This document shows positions 1 through 7,983 of a stretch of 64,000 bases of DNA, piece after piece (within the stretch, counting starts at the first letter, position 1; each line of letters starts with the position of its first letter). Location: NCBI RefSeq assembly GCF_016466415.2, contig NZ_CP066771.1:992001-1056000 (forward strand), written 5' to 3'. Origin of the DNA: Ralstonia pickettii (GTDB lineage: Bacteria; Pseudomonadota; Gammaproteobacteria; Burkholderiales; Burkholderiaceae). A program made the position numbers and the translations under genes. The notes under the pieces were generated by a model. That model saw only the letters and a list, made by a program, of their open reading frames with translations, made no database searches and was not told the origin of the DNA.

Positions 1-75
1 GGCCTGCGCCTGCGCGCGATCTATGGACAGGGCTTCTGTCTGGAGCGCGTGATCGACGCCGAAGCAACGCACTGA
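1..75 (+). CDS. C-terminal fragment of an OmpR-type response regulator
   Basis: Only the last 24 codons of this gene lie in the window, ending in TGA at 73-75. The visible peptide contains LRAIYGQGFCLERV, which resembles the end of the winged-helix effector domain of OmpR/PhoB response regulators, where a basic recognition region is followed by a G-x-G-Y/F beta hairpin wing. The receiver domain and any partner kinase would lie to the left of the window. The assignment rests on this short motif alone, so the subfamily cannot be named. Confidence 0.55.
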   Translation, partial: GLRLRAIYGQGFCLERVIDAEATH

Positions 76-102
76 CAGCCTTGACCCGCCGGAGCCGCTG
101 CC

Positions 103-354
103 ATGCAATTGCTCTGTATCACCATCCTCATCGGCTTTCTGGCCGGGCTTGTGGCCCGATGGGTGACGCCGCGCAGCGGCGCAAGCGGCTTCGTCCTCAC
201 CATCATGGTCGGCATTGCCGGTGCGCTGGCCGCGGCCTTTTTCGGACAGTTGCTGCATTGGTATGAGCCAGGCCAATTGGCGGGGTTTGCCGGCGCGGTC
301 GTGGGCGCCGCCATCCTGCTGGCCGGCTATCACGTGCTGGCACGCGAACGCTGA
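103..354 (+). CDS. GlsB/YeaQ/YmgE family small membrane protein
   Basis: This 83-residue protein is almost entirely hydrophobic, with three likely membrane helices at about residues 3-20, 29-48 and 58-77. Glycines are spaced in the pattern typical of the transglycosylase-associated (YeaQ/GlsB/YmgE) inner-membrane family. Family members are stress-associated and their biochemical role is unknown; the transglycosylase name is historical. It starts 27 bases after the upstream response regulator stop, so it may be co-transcribed with it. A clear intrinsic terminator follows within 20 bases, closing the unit. Confidence 0.8.
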   Translation: MQLLCITILIGFLAGLVARWVTPRSGASGFVLTIMVGIAGALAAAFFGQLLHWYEPGQLAGFAGAVVGAAILLAGYHVLARER

Positions 355-373
355 GTCGGTCGTTTCAAAGTCG

Positions 374-397
374 AGCCCCGCAAGTCGGGGCTTTTTT
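374..397 (+). terminator. Intrinsic terminator after the YeaQ-like gene
   Basis: A GC-rich stem (AGCCCCG pairing with CGGGGCT around a short loop) is followed directly by a run of six T residues on the + strand. It lies 20 bases past the stop codon at 354, the expected position for ending the response regulator/membrane protein transcript. Confidence 0.85.
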
Positions 398-445
398 GTG
401 GGTGAAGCAGTGGAGGAGATTTGACCGCCCACTGCCAAAAGAAAC

Positions 446-505
446 GCCCTGACACTCGGGACAGCAGCATCAGGGCCAAGAAGACCGCGGCTCTCTCTTC
501 CGCGG
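446..505. other. Two consecutive stem-loops in a non-coding gap
   Basis: The 305-base gap between 354 and 660 holds no convincing gene. Besides the terminator it has two inverted repeats in a row: GCCCTGA (446-452) with TCAGGGC (470-476), and CCGCGG (485-490) with CCGCGG (500-505). Neither is followed by a T run. They could belong to a small RNA or to the 3' region of the gntR transcript. There is no further evidence for either. Confidence 0.3.
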
Positions 506-628
506 CCGGAGCGCACCCACGAGGGGTCGGTGCAAGCTCAGGTTACGTGGCTGAGAGCGGGCGAATGCAAATCTTTATCAACAGCGCTGAGACCGGCGAT
601 TCTGGACGGTGCTGAACGCCTGATAAGA

Positions 629-642
629 CGTCGTACAACATG
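629..642 (-). promoter_or_regulatory. Second copy of the probable GntR operator, inverted
   Basis: The minus strand of this stretch is CATGTTGTACGACG, identical over 14 bases (18 of 20 when extended) to the sequence at 1484-1497 in front of gudD, but in the opposite orientation. It lies 18 bases past the stop codon of the gntR gene. The core GTTGTACGAC is a near-perfect palindrome of the kind bound by FadR-subfamily repressors. It is either an auxiliary operator or the remnant of a control region for a gene that is no longer there. Confidence 0.55.
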
Positions 643-659
643 CCGCCGTGTTGGCCCGC

Positions 660-1415
660 TCAGCTACCCGTTGCGGTCGTTTGAGTGCCAGCCGCTTCGT
701 GCGCCCGGCGCAGACGCTCGCGGCTGTTTGACAGGTGCATGCGCATGGCGGCGCGAGCGGCTTCAGGATCTTTCCGCGCAATGGCTTCGAAGACGCTGTG
801 GTGCTCGCGGTTGACCGTGGCGCGCAGTTCGGGCGCGTTCAGATAGCCGACCTGCGCCAGCCCCATCCGCGTGCGGGGAATGAGCGTCTTGCCGAGCTGG
901 GCGAGGGCGCCCACGAAGTGTTCGTTGCCGGTGGCGCGGGCAATGCTCAGATGAAACTGGAGGTCGGAGGTGGCGCTGTCGTTGCCCTCCGCCTGGTCCT
1001 GCTCGATGGCTTCGAGCGCCAGACGCAGCGCCTCGATCTCGGCCGCGGAGATGCGCTGTGCGGCCAAGCCAGCGCATTCCGTCTCAATGGCGACGCGCAG
1101 TTCCAGCATGCTCAAGATCTCGTGCATCGTCGACGCATCGCCCAGCGGGATGCTGTTGTCGATGCGTGGCGGCAGCACAAAGCTGCCGATGCCGTGACGC
1201 GTTTCGATCAGCCCCTTGGCTTGCAAGCGCGAAATCGCCTCGCGTACCACCGTGCGGCTCACGCCCAGCGCTTCCATCAACGCGGATTCCGTGGGGAGCT
1301 TGTCCCCAATCCGCAGAGATTCACTGGCAATGCGCCCTTTGACGTGGTCCACCACCACGTCCGCCAAGCTTTGGGTGCGGCGCACGAGCGTTGCGGGCGA
1401 GCTGACGGTGGGCAT
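660..1415 (-). CDS. GntR family (FadR subfamily) transcriptional regulator
   Basis: The 251-residue protein has an N-terminal winged helix-turn-helix (about residues 15-80, with [23 protein letters not shown]-type spacing typical of GntR proteins) and an all-helical C-terminal FCD ligand domain (about 95-225). The FCD domain has the conserved acidic and histidine residues that bind metal and a carboxylic acid effector (E/R at LELRVAIE, H in QFHLSIA, H in [10 protein letters not shown]). Such regulators usually repress uptake and catabolism of sugar acids. It is divergent from gudD, and a palindromic site lies between them at 1484-1497, so a role as repressor of the glucarate operon responding to glucarate or a dehydration product is likely. 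The ligand is inferred from context only. Confidence 0.85.
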   Translation of the reverse strand: MPTVSSPATLVRRTQSLADVVVDHVKGRIASESLRIGDKLPTESALMEALGVSRTVVREAISRLQAKGLIETRHGIGSFVLPPRIDNSIPLGDASTMHEILSMLELRVAIETECAGLAAQRISAAEIEALRLALEAIEQDQAEGNDSATSDLQFHLSIARATGNEHFVGALAQLGKTLIPRTRMGLAQVGYLNAPELRATVNREHHSVFEAIARKDPEAARAAMRMHLSNSRERLRRAHEAAGTQTTATGS

Positions 1416-1471
1416 GCGGTCTCCGGAAAGGGGCGGGTTTACCAGGGGTGGTTCGACAAGAATGTGTCAAT

Positions 1472-1497
1472 TATAGTCGCGTCCATGTTGTACGACG
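1472..1497 (+). promoter_or_regulatory. gudD promoter region with probable GntR operator
   Basis: A TATAGT -10-like hexamer at 1472-1477 is followed at 1484-1497 by CATGTTGTACGACG, whose core GTTGTACGAC is a near-perfect palindrome. An operator at the expected transcription start would block initiation. The site lies inside the longest reading frame that could be drawn for gudD, an argument for starting the protein downstream of it. The second copy at 629-642 supports its reality. Confidence 0.6.
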
Positions 1498-1513
1498 ACT
1501 GATGACACGCGTG

Positions 1514-2872
1514 ATGACAATCAATCACTCAGCCACCGAACGCGCAGTCAACACGCCGCGCGTCACCCGCCTCCAGGTCATTCCCGTGGCGGGCCGTGAC
1601 AGCATGTTGCTGAATCTGAGCGGCGCGCATGGCCCGTTCTTCACCCGCAATATCGTCATCCTGGAGGACTCCGCAGGTCATACCGGCGTAGGTGAGGTGC
1701 CCGGCGGCGAGTCCATCCGCAAGACCATTGAGGACGCGACGCCGCTGGTTGTCGGACAACCGATCGGCGCGTACAACAACGTACTGAACAGCGTGCGCCG
1801 TCAATTTGCCGATCGTGATGCCGCTGGCCGGGGGTTGCAGACCTTCGATCTGCGCACCACCGTGCATGCGGTGACAGCGCTGGAAAGCGCGCTGCTGGAC
1901 TTGCTCGGCCAGCATCTGGGCGTGCCCGTGGCGGCCCTGCTGGGGCAGGGGCAACAGCGCGCCAAGGTGCCGGTGCTCGGCTACCTGTTCTTCGTGGGCG
2001 ATCGCAAGCGCACCGACCTCGACTATGCAGACGGCAGCGATGCCACGGACGACTGGACCCGCGTGCGTCACGAAGAAGCGCTCACGCCGGAGGCCGTCGT
2101 GCGCCTCGCCAAGGCCGCCCATGCGCGCTACGGCTTCAAGGATTTCAAGCTCAAGGGTGGCGTGCTGAGCGGCGATGACGAAATGGTCGTCACGACTGCA
2201 CTGGCCGAGGCCTTTCCCGAGGCGCGCGTCACGCTGGACCCGAACGGGGCGTGGTCACTGGCCGAGGCCATTCGGCTCTGCCGCGACAAGCACGACGTGC
2301 TCGCCTACGCCGAAGACCCTTGCGGTGCGGAAGGCGGTTACTCGGGCCGTGAGGTCATGGCCGAATTCCGCCGCGCCACCGGCCTGCCGACGGCCACCAA
2401 CATGATCGCCACCGACTGGCGCCAGATGGGGCACGCCATCCAGTTGCACTCGGTCGATATTCCGCTGGCCGATCCGCACTTCTGGACGATGCAGGGCTCG
2501 GTGCGCGTGGCGCAGATGTGTGACGACTGGGGCCTGACCTGGGGTTCGCACTCCAACAACCACTTCGACATTTCGCTGGCGATGTTCACGCACGTAGCAG
2601 CAGCCGCACCGGGCAACATCACCGCCATCGACACGCACTGGATCTGGCAAGACGGCCAGCGCCTGACGCGCGAGCCGTTCCAGATCGTGGGTGGCGAGAT
2701 CGATGTGCCGGCAGCACCGGGCCTCGGTATCACGCTCGACATGGCGCAACTGGAGAAGGCTCACGCGCTGTACGAGCAGCACGGCCTGGGCGCACGCGAC
2801 GATGCGATGGCCATGCGCCAACTGATTCCCAACTGGCAGTTCGACAACAAGCGCCCCTGCATGGTGCGTTGA
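1514..2872 (+). CDS. gudD: Glucarate dehydratase
   Basis: Member of the enolase superfamily, mandelate racemase/glucarate dehydratase group; it converts D-glucarate (and usually L-idarate) to 5-dehydro-4-deoxy-D-glucarate in the cytoplasm. From this start it is 452 residues, near the 446 of the E. coli enzyme. Visible catalytic features are the K-L-K motif (K212 and K214), metal-ligand segments DPNG and EDP, the TNM strand, and SHSNNHFD with the catalytic histidine at 346. An upstream ATG at 1502 and a still longer frame from 1448 are possible, but the latter would run through the operator. The N-terminus chosen matches the family pattern of a short polar lead before [15 protein letters not shown]. 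It is the first gene of the operon, followed by a transporter. Confidence 0.95.
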   Translation: MTINHSATERAVNTPRVTRLQVIPVAGRDSMLLNLSGAHGPFFTRNIVILEDSAGHTGVGEVPGGESIRKTIEDATPLVVGQPIGAYNNVLNSVRRQFADRDAAGRGLQTFDLRTTVHAVTALESALLDLLGQHLGVPVAALLGQGQQRAKVPVLGYLFFVGDRKRTDLDYADGSDATDDWTRVRHEEALTPEAVVRLAKAAHARYGFKDFKLKGGVLSGDDEMVVTTALAEAFPEARVTLDPNGAWSLAEAIRLCRDKHDVLAYAEDPCGAEGGYSGREVMAEFRRATGLPTATNMIATDWRQMGHAIQLHSVDIPLADPHFWTMQGSVRVAQMCDDWGLTWGSHSNNHFDISLAMFTHVAAAAPGNITAIDTHWIWQDGQRLTREPFQIVGGEIDVPAAPGLGITLDMAQLEKAHALYEQHGLGARDDAMAMRQLIPNWQFDNKRPCMVR

Positions 2873-2895
2873 CTGTTGACCGCTACGGCGGAAAT

Positions 2896-2927
2896 CGAGG
2901 CGGCGCCCGTTGTAGCACGCCGCCTCG
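2896..2927 (+). other. Intercistronic stem-loop between gudD and the transporter
   Basis: CGAGGCGGCG (2896-2905) and CGCCGCCTCG (2918-2927) form a perfect ten-base-pair stem with a twelve-base loop. No T run follows, so it is not a standard terminator. It may stabilise the gudD message or tune how much of the downstream operon is made. Confidence 0.6.
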
Positions 2928-2966
2928 TACATCGGTAACCAATAAAAAAATATCGGAGACAACACC

Positions 2967-4259
2967 GTGAAGACCATCAAGGGCTTGCGCTGGTGGATCA
3001 TCGTGCTGGTGTGCCTGGGCACGATCGTCAACTATCTGGCGCGTAACTCGCTGGGCGTGCTGGCGCCCACCCTCAAGAGCGAGCTGGGGATGAGCACCCA
3101 GCAGTATTCCTACGTGGTGGCGGCCTTCCAGGTCGGCTACACGATCATGCAGCCGGTCTGCGGCTTTATCGTTGATCTGGTCGGTTTGCGTATCGGCTTT
3201 GCACTGTTTGGTGTGTTGTGGTCGTTTGCCGGCGTGCTGCATGCGGGCGCCACCGGCTGGCTGTCGTTGGCGGGTTTCCGCGCCTTGATGGGGCTGACCG
3301 AAGCCGCGGCCATTCCGTCCGGCATGAAGGCGGTGGCCGAATGGTTTCCGGACAAGGAAAAGTCCGTCGCCGTCGGCTGGTTCAATTCGGGCACCTCGCT
3401 GGGTGCGATGTTGGCGCCGCCGCTGGTGGTCTTCCTGCATCTGCGTTACGGCTGGCAGTCTGCATTTGTGGTGACTGGCGCCATCGGCTTCCTGTGGGCC
3501 GCGCTGTGGTTTGCGTTCTACCGTTCGCCAAAAGGCCATGCCGCGCTGTCCGATGCCGAGCGCGAAAAGATCATCGGCGGCCAGCTCCGCCCGGTGAGCG
3601 CAGAGCGCGGCAAGCGCCCGGTCAAGGACGTCGTGACGTCCCGCCGCTTCTGGGCGATTGCGCTGGCGCGCTTTTTTGCCGAACCTGCCTGGCAGACGTT
3701 CAGCTTTTGGATTCCGCTTTACTTCGTCAACGAGCGTCACCTCGATCTGAAAGCCATCGCCATGTTCGCGTGGCTGCCATTCCTGGCGGCTGACCTGGGC
3801 GGCCTGGCCGGCGGTTACCTGTCGCCGTTCCTGATCAAGCGCTTCCGTATTCCGCTGGTGTGGTCGCGCGTTTGCGGCGTTGTGCTGGGTGCGTTCATGA
3901 TGATCGGTCCGGCGTGCGTCGGGCTCGTGGCGTCTCCCTATACGGCGATTGCGCTGTTCTGCGTGGGTGGCTTTGCGCACCAAATGATCTCCGGCCTGGT
4001 CAACACGCTGTCTGCGGACGTGTTCGATCCGGAAGAGGTGGGCACTGCCAGTGGCTTTGCAGGCATGTCGGCGTGGATTGGCGGCCTGGGCTTCTCGCTG
4101 TTGGTGGGCGCGTTGGCTGACAAGGTCGGTTATGGTCCGCTGTTCGGCCTGCTCGGCGCGTTCGATCTGATTGGCGCGGCGTTGCTGATTGTGCTGATTC
4201 GCGGTCAGTCGCATGAAGAACGTGCCGCCCGCGAAATGAAACTCTCTGCTTCAAGTTAG
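2967..4259 (+). CDS. MFS sugar-acid transporter (ExuT/GudP-like)
   Basis: The 430-residue protein has twelve predicted membrane helices and belongs to the anion:cation symporter branch of the major facilitator superfamily, which includes hexuronate (ExuT) and glucarate (GudP) permeases. The N-terminal pattern of RWWI, NYLAR and SLGVLAPTLK, and the AAAIPSGMKAVAEWFP segment between helices 4 and 5, are characteristic. It should import glucarate or a related acid with protons across the inner membrane. It lies 94 bases after gudD behind a strong stem-loop. The ribosome site reads TCGGAGA before ATG. Its substrate is inferred from the gudD neighbour; the GH31 gene that follows makes a glycosylated sugar acid possible. 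Confidence 0.88.
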   Translation: MKTIKGLRWWIIVLVCLGTIVNYLARNSLGVLAPTLKSELGMSTQQYSYVVAAFQVGYTIMQPVCGFIVDLVGLRIGFALFGVLWSFAGVLHAGATGWLSLAGFRALMGLTEAAAIPSGMKAVAEWFPDKEKSVAVGWFNSGTSLGAMLAPPLVVFLHLRYGWQSAFVVTGAIGFLWAALWFAFYRSPKGHAALSDAEREKIIGGQLRPVSAERGKRPVKDVVTSRRFWAIALARFFAEPAWQTFSFWIPLYFVNERHLDLKAIAMFAWLPFLAADLGGLAGGYLSPFLIKRFRIPLVWSRVCGVVLGAFMMIGPACVGLVASPYTAIALFCVGGFAHQMISGLVNTLSADVFDPEEVGTASGFAGMSAWIGGLGFSLLVGALADKVGYGPLFGLLGAFDLIGAALLIVLIRGQSHEERAAREMKLSASS

Positions 4260-4269
4260 GTTGAAACCG

Positions 4270-6681
4270 ATGTCGATGTTGAATCCCCCCCGATTCGAAG
4301 TGCAGGCGCACGAAGGCAACCGGCTGCGCCTAGCCAGCAGCGCTGGCGCTGCGATTGAACTCTTCGTGCTGGAAGAGGACATCATCCGCGTGCTCGTGCT
4401 GCCGCAGGGTGACCTGCGCGGCCCGGCCACGTGGTCGATTGCCCCCGGCGGTGACGACACGCCCCTCGAAGGGCGTGACCGCCGCGACCTGAGCGGCTTC
4501 GCGCTGCCCGCATTTGCGTTGCACAGCGATGCCGACACGCTGCGCGTGGAAACCAGCAAGATTCGGCTGAGCGTTGCGCTCGCAGGCGGCTTCTGCACAT
4601 GGCAGATCCACGGGGCCGGCGGATGGCAGACCGTGCTGAATGATCGCCCAACGCAGGCCTACAACTTCGGCTATTGGGACGAGCAGGTCTACCACTACGT
4701 GCGCCGCGAACCCGGCGAGATGTACTTCGGCCTGGGTGAGCGCGCCGGCGACATGAACCGTGCGCACCAGCGCTATGAGATGCGCAACATCGATGCGATG
4801 GGCTACAGCGCGCGCACGACCGATCCGCTGTACAAGCACATCCCGTTCTACGTGACGTGGCAACCGGAAAACCGCACCGGCTTCGGGTTGTTCTACGACA
4901 CGCTGTCAGATTGCAGCTTCGACATGGGCCGCGAGCTGGACAACTACCACGGTCACTATAGGTACTTTGTCGCGCCGCATGGCGATCTCGACTACTACTT
5001 CATCGCCTCGCCCGACACGCCGCTCGACGCCACGCGCCGCTTTACGTGGATGACCGGCCGCCCCGCGTGGATGCCGAAGTGGGGCCTCGGTTATTCCGGC
5101 TCGACCATGACGTATACCGACGCGCCCAACGCGCAGGAACAGATGGCCGAGTTCATCAAGGGATGCCGTGAGCACGACATCCTGTGCGATTCGTTCCATC
5201 TGTCGTCGGGCTATACGTCGATCGGGCCGAAGCGCTACGTCTTCAACTGGAACACCGACAAGTTCCCCGATGCGCGCGGCTTCGTCCAGAGTTATCTGGA
5301 CGCGGGCATTCGCCTGTGCCCGAACATCAAGCCGTGCCTGCTTCGTGATCACCCGAAGTTCGAAGAAGCCCGGGAAGCCGGCCTGCTGATTTGCGACGCA
5401 AGCGGTGAGCCGGCCTGGGTGCAATTCTGGGATGAGGTTGGCGCGTATCTCGACTTCACCAACCCGAAAACGCTGGATTGGTGGAAGGCCAACGTCAAGA
5501 GCACGCTGCTCGAATACGGCATGGCGTCCACCTGGAACGACAACAACGAGTTCGAAGTCTGGACCCCCGACGCGTTCGCGCACGGGTTTGGCAAGAAGGC
5601 GCCCATCCGTGAAGCCAAGGTGCTGCACACGATGCTGATGATGCGCGCCTCGCGCGAAGCGCAACTTGAGTTTGCGCCGCAGCGCCGGCCGTTCCTGGTG
5701 TCGCGCTCGGGCGGTGTCGGCATGCAGCGCTACGTGCAGACGTGGTCCGGTGACAACTACACCTCGTGGGAAACGCTGCGCTACAACCTGAAGATGGGCC
5801 TGGGCCTCGCGCTGTCGGGCGTCTCGAACATCGGCCACGATATCGGCGGGTTTGCGGGCCCGGCGCCTTCGCCGGAATTGCTGGTGCGCTGGGTGGCGTT
5901 TGGCGTGTTCATGCCGCGCTTCTCCATCCACTCGTGGAACGATGACAAGACCGTCAACGAACCATGGATGTATCCGCAGGTCACCTCGCAAATTGCCTCG
6001 CTGATCAAGCTGCGCTACCGGCTGATTCCGTATCTGTATGAACTGTTATGGCAATCCACGCAGGCCTATGACCCGGTACTGCGGCCGACGTTTGCCGAGT
6101 TCCCGAACGACCGCCGCTGCTACGCCGAGTGCGATGACATGATGCTCGGCGCGTCGCTGCTCGTGGCGCCGACGGTGGACGAAGGGCAGACCCATCGCTC
6201 TGTCTACCTGCCGACCGGCGCGCGCTGGGTGTCGTACTGGAGCGGCGAGGCGTTCGAGGGCGGACAGACCATCACGCTGCCTTCGCCGTGGGACCAACCC
6301 GTCATGCTGATTCGCGAAGGCGGCGTGATCGCGCTGAACGTGGCGGAGCAGCATTTCGACCGGCGCGCCGATCAACGCGGCTTCCTCGTCGTGCCCATGC
6401 AAGGCGTTGGCGAATCCGCTGGCGGCTGCGTTGAAGACGACGGCGAAACCGAAGCGTGGCGCCGCGGCGAGCAGGGCCGCTGGAGCGTGCGCGCAGTGTC
6501 GGATGCGCAGGCGATCACGCTGCACGTCTCGCGCGAAGGCAAGATGCCGGCGCCGGCCGACACGGTGGAGATTCACTTGCCCGCCGGCGATGCGCGGCCA
6601 GTACAGACGCCGCATGCCCGCGTGCTGGAAACCGTTGTTGCGGGTGGCTGGCGCCGCCTGACGTTGCAATTGCCGGCCTAG
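4270..6681 (+). CDS. Glycoside hydrolase family 31 enzyme (alpha-glucosidase-like)
   Basis: This protein of about 803 residues has the four-part GH31 layout: an N-terminal beta-sandwich (roughly 1-250), a TIM barrel (about 255-580), then proximal and distal beta domains (DUF5110-like C-terminus). The probable nucleophile is D424 in STWNDNNEFE and the acid/base is D495 in WSGDN, followed by the family signature HDIGGF. Family members release alpha-linked glucose, xylose or related residues from the non-reducing end. There is no signal peptide, so it acts in the cytoplasm on an imported glycoside. It begins 10 bases after the transporter stop; ATG 4270 has a TTAGG ribosome site, preferred over TTG 4261. 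Pairing with gudD is unusual; the substrate is unknown. Confidence 0.88.
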   Translation: MSMLNPPRFEVQAHEGNRLRLASSAGAAIELFVLEEDIIRVLVLPQGDLRGPATWSIAPGGDDTPLEGRDRRDLSGFALPAFALHSDADTLRVETSKIRLSVALAGGFCTWQIHGAGGWQTVLNDRPTQAYNFGYWDEQVYHYVRREPGEMYFGLGERAGDMNRAHQRYEMRNIDAMGYSARTTDPLYKHIPFYVTWQPENRTGFGLFYDTLSDCSFDMGRELDNYHGHYRYFVAPHGDLDYYFIASPDTPLDATRRFTWMTGRPAWMPKWGLGYSGSTMTYTDAPNAQEQMAEFIKGCREHDILCDSFHLSSGYTSIGPKRYVFNWNTDKFPDARGFVQSYLDAGIRLCPNIKPCLLRDHPKFEEAREAGLLICDASGEPAWVQFWDEVGAYLDFTNPKTLDWWKANVKSTLLEYGMASTWNDNNEFEVWTPDAFAHGFGKKAPIREAKVLHTMLMMRASREAQLEFAPQRRPFLVSRSGGVGMQRYVQTWSGDNYTSWETLRYNLKMGLGLALSGVSNIGHDIGGFAGPAPSPELLVRWVAFGVFMPRFSIHSWNDDKTVNEPWMYPQVTSQIASLIKLRYRLIPYLYELLWQSTQAYDPVLRPTFAEFPNDRRCYAECDDMMLGASLLVAPTVDEGQTHRSVYLPTGARWVSYWSGEAFEGGQTITLPSPWDQPVMLIREGGVIALNVAEQHFDRRADQRGFLVVPMQGVGESAGGCVEDDGETEAWRRGEQGRWSVRAVSDAQAITLHVSREGKMPAPADTVEIHLPAGDARPVQTPHARVLETVVAGGWRRLTLQLPA

Positions 6682-6774
6682 TGCCGCATTTCCGCTGCGC
6701 ATCACGATCGGGTCCGCAGAGGCACGGTAATGCGCAGTGTTCCCTTGGTGTAGGAGATTTCCGAGATCACAACG

Positions 6775-7983
6775 ATGAAAACCACACGAGCCAAACGTGC
6801 CGTTTCGATCCGCCCGGTCTACGCATCTGTTGCGCTGCTCTGCGCAGGCGCTTCGATGCAGGCTGCAGCACAAACGTCGGTCACGCTGTATGGCGTGGTC
6901 GATAACGCCTTTGCCTATTCGAGCAACCAGGGCGGCCATTCCAACACTTACATCAACTCGGGCGCCTTGCTGGCCAGCAAGTTTGGCCTGTACGGCACGG
7001 AAGACCTGGGCGGCGGCAACACGGCGCTGTTCCGGCTGGAGAGCGGTCTCAACGCCGCGACGGGGCAACAATCCCAAGCTGGGGTCATCTTTAACCGCCA
7101 GGCCTACGTCGGCCTGAGCAACACCAACTATGGCCAGGTCACGCTGGGCCGTGCGTACACGCCGTACTTCCAGTACGTGGCATCGCTGGGCCCGACCAAC
7201 GTGCTGACCGGTGCCACTGGCGCGCACCCGGGCGATGTCGATGCATTGGATACCACGCTGCGCTTCAACAACTCCGTCACCTACACCACGCCGGTGCTGG
7301 GCGGTCTGCAAGCGGGCGTGCAATACGGCTTTGGCGAGCAGGCCGGCAGCATTTCGAATGGCAGCAGCGTGAGCACCGGGCTGCGTTACGACTTCCAGGC
7401 CTTCTCGTGGGGCGTCGGCTATACGCGCCTGAAGAACGTGTCGACTGGCACGACGGCCGGCAACTTCAGCAACGTCGGGACGTTCGCCAACAACTCGCCG
7501 GTCAACGCCGGCTATGCCACGGCAGACTCCGCGCAGCTCATCGCCACGGCCGCGCGCTATACGTTCGGCAAGTTGATGGTTGGCCTGAACTACTCGAATG
7601 TTCAGTACAAGCCGGGCGCGCTGTCGCTGTTTACGCAATCGGCCACGTTCAATACGGTGGGCGCGATTGCCACGTACGATCTGACGCCCGCATTGCGGCT
7701 CGCCTTCGGCTACAGCTACACGGCTGAGAAGGCACGCAACGGGATCAGCTCGCCGGCCAAGTACAACCAGTTCTCGATGGAGCAGCTGTATTCGCTGTCC
7801 AAGCGCACCGCGTTCTATGCGATCCAGGCGTATCAGCGCGCCAACGGCCAGACGCTGCGCGCTTCGGGGACGAGCACGTCCATTGTGGATGCGGTGGCGT
7901 CGGTGGGCGACTCGCAGAATGGCACGCCGTCGAACGGACGCAGCCAGTTCGTGGGCATGGTCGGCATTCGGCATTCGTTCTGA
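6775..7983 (+). CDS. Gram-negative trimeric porin (Porin_4 / OmpC-like)
   Basis: A 402-residue outer-membrane beta-barrel of the Burkholderiales general porin family. It has a signal peptide that should be cut after about residue 32 (AAAQ), then the typical opening TSVTLYGVVDNAF and a closing strand ending GIRHSF with a terminal phenylalanine needed for Bam-dependent assembly. The sequence is rich in alternating aromatic and polar strands. It follows the GH31 gene by 93 bases and overlaps the epimerase start by one base, so it is probably the entry route for the sugar compound this operon uses. Selectivity cannot be read from sequence. Confidence 0.93.
   Translation: MKTTRAKRAVSIRPVYASVALLCAGASMQAAAQTSVTLYGVVDNAFAYSSNQGGHSNTYINSGALLASKFGLYGTEDLGGGNTALFRLESGLNAATGQQSQAGVIFNRQAYVGLSNTNYGQVTLGRAYTPYFQYVASLGPTNVLTGATGAHPGDVDALDTTLRFNNSVTYTTPVLGGLQAGVQYGFGEQAGSISNGSSVSTGLRYDFQAFSWGVGYTRLKNVSTGTTAGNFSNVGTFANNSPVNAGYATADSAQLIATAARYTFGKLMVGLNYSNVQYKPGALSLFTQSATFNTVGAIATYDLTPALRLAFGYSYTAEKARNGISSPAKYNQFSMEQLYSLSKRTAFYAIQAYQRANGQTLRASGTSTSIVDAVASVGDSQNGTPSNGRSQFVGMVGIRHSF

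Noticed and set aside
1448-1513. Longer N-terminus for glucarate dehydratase
   Set aside because: It would place the -10 element and the probable operator inside the coding region and has no resemblance to family N-termini.
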